DNA of 64,000 nucleotides, taken from Tetmemena sp. SeJ-2015. Lineage: Eukaryota > Ciliophora > Spirotrichea > Sporadotrichida > Oxytrichidae. Positions 56,131 through 64,000 of this stretch are shown here, one piece after another. A model generated the notes under the pieces. The model ran no database searches. It saw only the letters and a list, made by a program, of their open reading frames with translations, and was not told where the DNA came from. The stretch spans positions 1 through 64,000 of the forward strand of contig JAJKFJ010022767.1 of NCBI GenBank assembly GCA_027382625.1. The letters run 5' to 3'. Within the stretch, counting starts at the first letter, position 1. Every line of letters begins with the position of its first letter. Both the position numbers and the translations under genes were made by a program.

Positions 56131-58600
56131 AAAAACTATCCTGAATATATTTGTTTAAATACAGAAGAAAATCATGATTTAGTTCTTCTTGATGAATTAA
56201 AAATAAATTGTGGACCCTTTCCAAGAAATCCACTTTTTTCATTATAATATGGAAAATCTCGCCTAAAATTAATCATCAACACATATATTTCAGCCCTAAT
56301 TTAAATACAGAAGAGCTTTCCTGATCATATAGATTGATTTAGAAAAAAATTAATATTTTTCAAGAAATATGTATTTCACAAAATTTAAATTATGAATGAA
56401 TGACAACGTAATTAGGAAAAATAGATGCCTTCATAAGTTATAGATGCCTAATATCATCATTAATTCAGTTACTATAATTCATCATATCACAGTCTACGAA
56501 TCCATTTCATGTGTAGCTCCCCTCCCCAATACAAATCTTCTAAAAATTAAATTAAAATATAAAATTATGAAATTCCTTTCATTTAATTCTCTTCATCATA
56601 TTTTATCATGCAATATCAAGGCCTTTGCTTTTAAATAGCTTACAGAATATATAAAGGATTCTACTAATTATATAAGCATCTTAAGTAAAATAGATATCTT
56701 TCTTTGCAGTCTGTTATCATATATATTTTTAACAAATATTATTTTTAATAAAAAACTTATTTATATAAATTTGGCTTAATATAATTTCTTGTCTTACTGA
56801 TTAAAAAAATCAAAAGCTATTTTTAAAAAACGATTTATTTAATTTTAAATGTCTTTTCTATTTAAATAAAAAAAATGGAAAACCCTTCCCTTTTAATTTT
56901 TTAAAATTTCATTTTCTTATTTAAATTTGGAAAAATAAGCAAAACCCCCCCCTTTTAAATTTTTTATCAATTTTTTAAAATTTAAAAAAAAAAAAAATTT
57001 TTTTTTTTTTAAAAAGAACATAAAAGACCTTTCAAGTGATTAAGTAGGATTCCAAATGTAATTAACTTCGTTTAATAAAAGACCAGCTTTTGTTATAAAT
57101 TTTTTTAAAAAAAATTTGATAATTTAATTCACAAATTTATTTTTAGAGTTTCAAAAATACTCAAATTTTAACTCCATGTATAATAATTTAATAAACTTAA
57201 TAAGAAATTATTTGTAATAAAAAAACATTTTGAAATTTATTTAAATTTGGGCTTAATCCAGAAATGAGCTATCCTCCAAAGAGTAATTTCGTTCACTACT
57301 AATGAAGGGCACAATAACAATTATACAACTATTTATAATATCAGCGAAAATTTCGCATTATATTAAATATTCTCACTTCAAAGGAAAGCTAGTTTTCTAT
57401 TATATTTTGCAAACAAATTACAAAAATATAATCAATATCACTATTAAAATTAAATCGTTTCAATTGTTCAAAATTAATGATATTATAGGTGACAATAAAA
57501 GAAGGAAATTAATATTTTTGTATAAATTAGAATTTTAAGTTGGAAAAGAGATATGGGAATATAAAGAAATTTATTTCTTTAAATCAGATTTATATCCAAT
57601 ATTAGATAGAAAATGCAACACTATTAATCTATTTTAGATCAATTCAAATTATATATTTTTTATTTTCACATTTTAAAATCCTAAAAATATTTAAATCTAG
57701 TTTAGTATAATAAAGATGATAATTATAAATAAGATAAAATTATAAATTTATAAGATATAAAATCTATGGCGTTTAAAGTTCTAGTTTTTGAGACGTAATT
57801 AGTATCATTCGATATTTATTAAATTTGAATGAACTTTCATCTGTCTCTTTCTTCTTATGATATCTGTTGCTCAATTTTTAATTCATATTTTCAGCTTTAA
57901 TATATGATAGAAAAACATAAGTTAAATCTTAGAATAATTTATTTATTAAGTAAAAATTCAAAAGTTTAGAAATAAACTGTATTAACGATCTAAAGAATAA
58001 TAAAATTATACAGAATTAATTAACTATACAAATTGTGAATTTCTCTATCTCATTAAATCTTTAAATTCCTTCTAATTGTAAAGTCTCCCTGCAAATATAA
58101 ATATGTTGAGCCTAATTCATTTTATTAATTTTCCCTTATTTTGGGATAATTTAAAGTTTATCTTACTAATTAAATTATTTCACCTTGTTAAAGATTATAG
58201 CAATTATTTTTATGATAAATATTTTTAGATGGATTCATAATTTAAATTTTATATTTCCTATACGATGATAACAATGGAGTTCATAATCTCTCTTTCTAAA
58301 ATAAGATCTATAAAATATTATTTCTTAAATTAACCAATAAAAACTATAAAAACTATAAATTAATAGTTAGGGATTAAATTAAAATTAATTAACTTAAAAT
58401 CTCTATAAATTGAATTAACTGTCTTTAAATTAAGATTTTGTTCATTTAAATTTAAAACATCTTAAAATTTATATTTTAAAGATGGCAGTTTCAAGACTAA
58501 AAATAATACTTAATTTTAATCAATTTATACTTAATAAATCAATTAAACAATTGCCTTTTCAATATTGGTAGTAATTACCATTTCAAACCAATTTTGGCAC
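56131..58600. other. AT-rich region between the tandem units
   Basis: Contains small AT-driven open frames (56444-56638, 57302-57538) with Ile/Lys/Asn-rich composition and no recognisable feature. 56870-57020 is homopolymer-rich. Confidence 0.4.
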
Positions 58601-61600
58601 ATGGAATACATTTTGGAAGCATCCAAAGATGGGCAAGAAACAAGCAAAACAAAAGTAGAAACATTAAAAAGCAGATATCTCACAAAGGAGTGGCTCACTA
58701 TTCCTCAAAAAAAATCTATTCTTATAATTTAAGCAAAATAATTTATCCTATAATAACTTTGTGAAGGTTATAGTCGCTTGTGTTGGGGTAATTATTGGGT
58801 CCTACAAAAATATATTTTTTATTTCAAAGTATTTAATTGTATACTTATTTTTTTATCTTCAAAATGAAATTAGATAGTATGAGAAAATAAAGTCTATCAC
58901 AAATACATTGAAGGTGAATAAAAATTAATATATAAATTGCAGTTACTCTAAAATGAATTATTCATTGAAATTTCAACAAAATATTTTTCTAATCATTTTT
59001 ATTAAGTCCATATTATTTTATATAAATTACTATAAATATAAAATTATTACTAAAATATCTTTTCCTACAATCTTGCAAAAGATAATGGAAATGTTTACAA
59101 ATAAAAAGAGGACTTAGAAATTTACTACTTGTTTATTTCTTTCTATCTTCTCGTATAGGCCATGAACTAAGTTGCTGATAGGGTGAGCGCTCTCAGATAT
59201 TAAAGGACTGAAACTGAAAGTGAGACTCTCCCATAAAAGGAAAGAATTACCTTAAGAGCCAATTCTAGAAAGAAAATTCGCTACTCCAAATTCAAACCCT
59301 CTCTCTTCAAAAGGAAAAAATAAAATTAAAAGATTATAAATCAAAATTTAATTCTTTTGTTATTACCAAGGACAAAATTATGGAATTAAACATCCTTTCT
59401 TAAAGATTAATTGAATTGACATGTGAAATGTATTTAAACATATTTCTCATTTTAATGAATTCAGATAAAAGAATTTAATCTTTTCTTTGAAGAAAATAGT
59501 TTTTATTCTTTATGCTTGTTTGCTGTGCGGGCTTCATTATAGCAGGCTATCTACTTTTCTATCGCTTCTATTCAATGACTCATCGTAATTATATGCTAGA
59601 TGAAAACTTAAAATTCAAACTTGGTAAAAGAATTCTAGAAACTTCAAATCAGTAATTCATAGAAATTTAGAATGAATAATTCATTGCATATTAAATTATT
59701 TATTTTATTTTATAAGGATTATTTTCTATTTTTAGCATATAAAATAGTATATTTATAAGAGCTTATTAAGATAAAATCTAAGAATTAATTTTCTTCTCAC
59801 TATAAATTACCTGAACTAGTGAAAGTAAATAATTTTCTTACAAATGAATACTATTTTATCCAATTATTAAAGTAAATTCCTTTTTTATCTTAAGCGTTTT
59901 AAATGCTTATTAAAATTTATTTAAAAAAAAAATATATAAGCGCTTAAATTAAATATTATTCTTAAAGATATTTTGTTATAATATTATTAGAATGGAAATG
60001 GCTTTCAACGCTCTTAGCGAACAGTACGAAATAGTTTAACTGGGTTGCCTCAGTTTAAGAATCGAAACCTCTGATAGAAGCATTTTACTGGGAATTCTTA
60101 ACTTTCTCTGGTCTTGTTTCCTTATTCTTGATTCAAAATATTTACTAAATATGCTATCCAGAAGTATATAGTATCGCAAAAATATCTTCTTATCATTTTA
60201 ATTTTTTTTATATTTCTTTTTCATATAAATTAAATTTAAATAAAAAATATTTTATTAAATAAAATAAGATAATAAAAGCGTCTAATTTTATTACAAAAAA
60301 GAATTTTAGAAATTATTTATGGATTAAATAAGTTTTTTAATCTCAATATATATTACAATATAAAAGAAAAAAGATATGCAATCTCAAACCAGAATAATAT
60401 TAAAAAAATGATCATATTGTTTTAATTTTCTCTTAAATAAATTTATTTTGCAGATTATGGATTATATTTAAGATATGAATTTTAACATATCTTGATAATA
60501 AATTATTTTTTTAAATTTTAAGGAGACATAGTAGATTTTTCGTTTTTAATTATATTCAAAAAAATTAATATTCAAGGTATCAGAGAATCCCAAGATCTTT
60601 ATAAAATACGCAATTTCAATTATATTCATCCTCAATGGATCTTTATGAATATAAAGAAAAAAATTAAATATAATTAATTTTTTTTCTTATTTATATATAA
60701 GCTTATCTTATTCTCCAAAAGTACCTATAAATCCCTGAAAATAAAAAAAGCGCACTCAAAATTCAACATTGTTTTTAACTTAATCACTCCCCTTATTTCA
60801 ATTGGAGGAGCCTACTACTTAAACCCTTTACAGATATTCATTAAATATAATACTGAGGACTTGGAGTACTACTAGTTATCATTAATTATTCAACATAATT
60901 TGGCTTCATCATTTAAATTTAAGATTTTATAAATACACTTGAAATATGACAGTTAAGTTATCTATTTTAAATAATGCTTAAGCTATGATAATGAATAATC
61001 TTATTAATATTTCCAGTATTTTGTACTTATGTGAGAACGATCTTCCAATTTCATTTATTTAGAATACATTTTTACATTAAATAAGTCATTTTTATCTGGA
61101 TATAATTTCTCCATTTCATAATTTATGAAATAATTTAAATAAATTTAAATAAATCCGAACTCATAATATGAAATATTATATTCAAGTAATTTTTTACATA
61201 ACAGTTAAAAATTTATTTCTAATTCATTTTTAATTATTTTATTGAGATATCAAAGCTAGCAAATGAAAAGTTTTACAATGGAGCTGAGCTGGCGTTTATT
61301 TTCTTGATTTTCATTAAGAAACCTATTCACGGATTCTTCGTTTTACTTTTGCGGAGTTAGAGGGTGTTTAAAGATTTTAAAAGTGCGATCATTCCAATTC
61401 TCATTACAATCAATATTATTCTCTGCGCTTTAGAAATCTTCATAATTGTGCAACTAATATCTCAAGGTGTTTTTAAAATTTCTGAATCTCCTCATTATCT
61501 GTTCACAATTACTCTGATAATCGATGCATTAGAAAACCTGGGAGATTTAGCGCCTTTGCTTGGATGTATTGATTTGACAATTGCTAAATTCATAGTCTTA

Positions 61601-61673
61601 ATATTCCAAAAAGCTAAAATAAAAGCAGTTTTCCAAATTAATCAGGGGTTTTACTCTCAATTTATCGTGTAAA
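58601..61673 (+). CDS. Multi-pass membrane protein, tandem copy B (segmented)
   Basis: Segments: B1 58601-58815 (MEYILEASKDGQET...RYLTKEWLTIP; an A-run near 58710 shifts the frame by one), B2 59081-59323 (EDLEIYYLFISFYLLVQAMN), B3 59500-59675 (CCAGFIIAGYLLFYRFYSMT), B4-B5 59991-60170, continuous (NWVASVQESKPLIEAF ... QNIYQICYPEVYSIAK), B6 60744-60880 (FNIVFNLITPLISIGGAYYL) and B7 61244-61673, continuous (GAELAFIFLIFIKKPIHGFF ... SESPHYLFTITLIIDALENL). Hydrophobic helices in B2, B3, B6 and B7 indicate at least five membrane passes. B is more compact than A and lacks A's extra insertions, making it the reference for locating IESs. I do not recognise the family. Confidence 0.65.
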
Positions 61674-62183
61674 ACAAAAATAAAATTTAATAACCAGAGA
61701 AAGAGTAAATTGAATGTATTGGATTCTGTTGCTATATTATTATTTCCACTTAGAATTTTTTATATAAATTAAAAGTTAACACATCCTTAATATTTTATAA
61801 AATAAATATTGATTCTAGATTGAATAGACCACTAATAATTCAATTTTTAATGAGAGATAAAGAGCATAAAGTAATAATTTAACTTTTCTAGATAATACTA
61901 TATAATTTTTAAATAAATTTGCTCTAATTAGCTTTGAAATTCACACTATGGATATCATTGTCCATAAATAGTTAGGGCTAAATTTTATTCTTGGTAAATT
62001 GTTTACGCATGTTTTGCTTATACTTTAAGCATCTGCAGCTCAATCTACCTAACTAAATATTCTCTTTTCATATAAGTTTTATATTGTTATCAATTGATTA
62101 CTAAATAAAATATGTTTATATCTTGCTTTTTCTGCCATCTTTTATGCGATTTTAAATGCTTTGGGCAAAATGGATAAGTAGTA
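61674..62183. other. AT-rich spacer
   Basis: The B7 frame stays open beyond 61673 when TAA is Gln, but composition turns AT-driven. No distinct feature. Confidence 0.4.
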
Positions 62184-62262
62184 CCAAAAAAAGATGAAGA
62201 GGAAGAGGATGAAGAGGAGGCATAAGAAGATATAACCAATGAAAATTAAGACAAGAAAGTTA
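62184..62262 (+). CDS. Acidic exon-like island
   Basis: Open stretch VVPKKDEEEEDEEEAQEDIT, then NENQDKKVMN. A strongly acidic Glu/Asp run is typical of tails or linkers. It probably belongs to unit B. Low-complexity composition limits confidence. Confidence 0.3.
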
Positions 62263-63126
62263 TGAATTAATTTAATTCTTATTTAAAACATTAATTACAC
62301 TTTTTGCAAATCAGAAAAATTAATTTCATCTTAGAGAGATAAAATTTTGATATAGATAGATTAATTATTTTTCTAAACTTTTTAAATTTCAATAAGCTTA
62401 ATGATCGAAATAGCAGAATTTCCTTACATTTAATTGGATTTTTACTGAATAAATAGGAACATTGTGAATATAAAAAAGTTTGTACAAGTCAATTCTGCAA
62501 GTTATCAATAGGCAATTGATATAATAAGCATTAATTTATACATTGTTTATGCCCTATAAACAAAGAAAAGGAAAGAGAGGGAGAGGTGATTAAGAAATTT
62601 CAAAGTAGGTAACTTAATTAATTTGAGTTACTCAATAGAAATAAGTAACCTATTTCCCGAAAAGAAACTTTTTAAAATGTAAACAAAATATTATTTTTTA
62701 TTTTTAGAGAGAGAGAGTCCTTCTTTAAAATAACTTTTAGCTTTAATTTAAATTAACAATTGAGTACAAATAAAATATTGATATTTATAACTATAAAAAT
62801 TTAAAAATCATTGCTTTTCAAAAAGATAAAGGCAATTTTCTATTTTAAATTATAACAAATCTAATCCTATGAATCCTTATTAAGTTTAATAAATAGATAT
62901 AATTTTTATGGATGAAATAAATAAGTTATTGGATGGTATAGGCATGTGATTTTGCAAGTCCAAAATTGGAGAAGGTCATTATCAAAAGCTACCTCCTCAA
63001 AATATGAATTTCGGACTTATTGAGAAAAAAAATTAAAAATTAAAAATAATTTGATTTCATAAAATATATTTTTTAAAAACAAAATTATTCTAAAAATTTT
63101 ATAATTTCTATTATTGATTTTGAAAT
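62263..63126. other. AT-rich region, one possible coding patch
   Basis: 62940-63020 reads SKIGEGHYQKLPPQNMNFGL in one frame after a possible very short intron. Too short to call. The rest is spacer. Confidence 0.3.
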
Positions 63127-63262
63127 ATTTAGACTTCAATAATAGTTAACAACCAGTAGGAATGTTACCTCCATTATTTAAAAATCCAAACATCAATTTT
63201 GAGATATATGATCCAAGTAATTAAAACTCAAAAAATATATTCTTTAAGATTTATCTTTTCTT
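63127..63262 (+). CDS. Exon paralogous to 55987-56130 (copy B)
   Basis: After a TTTAG acceptor-like site the frame reads DFNNSQQPVGMLPPLFKNPN, then INFEIYDPSNQNSKNIFFKI. It aligns with the copy A exon and extends the tandem duplication to near the window's right end. Confidence 0.5.
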
Positions 63263-64000
63263 TAATAACAGATTATTTAATTTAAAATTAAGCCGAAGTT
63301 AATAAAACATGAATGAAAATATTTTTAATTTTTAATTTTCGAAATTTAAGAAAAAAAACTCTCTTTAATTTATTAAAAATTTTTAAAGCATGAGTTCATA
63401 AGTAAAAAGTAATTATCAAGCAAAAAATGTTAAATATTTTTATCTTAGTTCCCTTTTAAATTATTGAAGATCTCATAGATCAAGGCACGAGGGATAATAT
63501 TTATAGATAAAAATATAAATCTTTAAATAGCGTGTTTTGCATAATATATTTGATATCATGAATAATGAAAATTTTATGCAACTCTCGGGGGGGGGGGACG
63601 GAAGTGCACCTCCCCCCTTTTTATGGTCAAATTAGCCCAAAAAATCCTCCATATAGGCCAAAATGAGCCAAAAATGCCAAAAAATAAAGAGTTTTTGGCC
63701 TTCGAAATTTCCTTGAGGGTCAAATTTCAAGATTTAAATTTTTTCAAAAACTGTTCTATTTTTTGTTTTATTAGTCTAATTTTTATGAATACTATTTCAT
63801 GGTTTATATGAAGAACCCTCTGCTGCCTTTTTAATCGACTGGAGTCACAATTTGAACTCTCATAGATTCTTCCTCAAAAAGGATAGTGAGACTAAGAAAT
63901 GATTATCAAAAAATAGGTGTGAGAATAGTTCAGCAATTAATTTCAAAGAAGTTTAAATGCTTATTATCAAAATCGTTAATAAAGCATGATATCTTTTATA
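63263..64000. other. AT-rich end of window with G-run hairpin
   Basis: An 11-base G run (63587-63597) and a following c-run (about 63612-63617) flank ggaagtgcacctcc, an imperfect hairpin. Downstream, ggccaaaa/gccaaaaa units recur at 63655-63690. No gene is supported; the frame at 63623-63811 has no motif. Confidence 0.35.

Noticed and set aside
56444..57538. Small open frames at 56444-56638 and 57302-57538
   Set aside because: Composition is what random AT-rich DNA gives (Ile, Lys, Asn, Phe); no motif and no counterpart in the other tandem unit.
1..64000. CRISPR arrays, bacterial operons, ribosome binding sites
   Set aside because: No regular direct-repeat/spacer arrays or bacterial gene organisation; code usage, introns and gene types are eukaryotic.

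Overview
The window looks like germline (micronuclear) DNA of a ciliate that reads TAA and TAG as glutamine and uses TGA as its only stop. It is about 75-80% A+T. Almost every convincing protein segment runs through TAA/TAG codons and ends, where an end is visible, at TGA. One example is a complete 335-residue DD34E transposase. Translation with the standard code breaks every gene into short pieces, so the features below were read with TGA as the only stop. I cannot name the species. I found no rRNA, tRNA, CRISPR array or telomere repeat tract.

Layout. (1) 1-23,000: coding islands on the + strand carry GGA-[IVF]-Y / F-x-N-x-[AS] repeats of a parallel beta-helix surface protein. They are separated by kilobases of AT-rich DNA and interrupted by mobile DNA: a 2.2-kb long-TIR element with an SF3-helicase pseudogene (3,908-6,134), and a cluster of an SF2 helicase, a 217-codon ORF and a DD34E transposase (10,054-14,947). 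A compact divergent gene pair lies at 1,345-2,233 and two small minus-strand genes at 21,300-21,808. (2) 23,379-28,402: a 5-kb near-palindrome. Each arm carries a copy of an MT-A70-family methyltransferase gene, and the centre holds a short coiled-coil ORF on each side. (3) 31,233-33,465: parts of a membrane-protein gene with a recognisable 50-nt intron. (4) 33,717-35,845: a second member of the long-TIR SF3-helicase family. (5) 36-47 kb: mostly AT-rich, with a few exon-like islands, a decayed ubiquitin-like gene and a patch of suspect GC-rich sequence. (6) 47,330-63,265: two diverged tandem copies of a multi-pass membrane-protein locus. Copy A carries insertions that copy B lacks. Two of these, each about 375 bp, are flanked by TA and, when removed, restore codon-for-codon alignment with B, as expected of internal eliminated sequences (IESs). 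Copy A also holds a GC-rich 925-bp palindrome and minus-strand ubiquitin-like material.

Interpretation. The window is a mosaic of gene segments and DNA probably eliminated from the somatic nucleus: IESs, TIR transposons and palindromes. Many frameshifts sit in homopolymer runs, and several patches look like poor consensus sequence. Some apparent gene damage is therefore probably sequencing error rather than biology.
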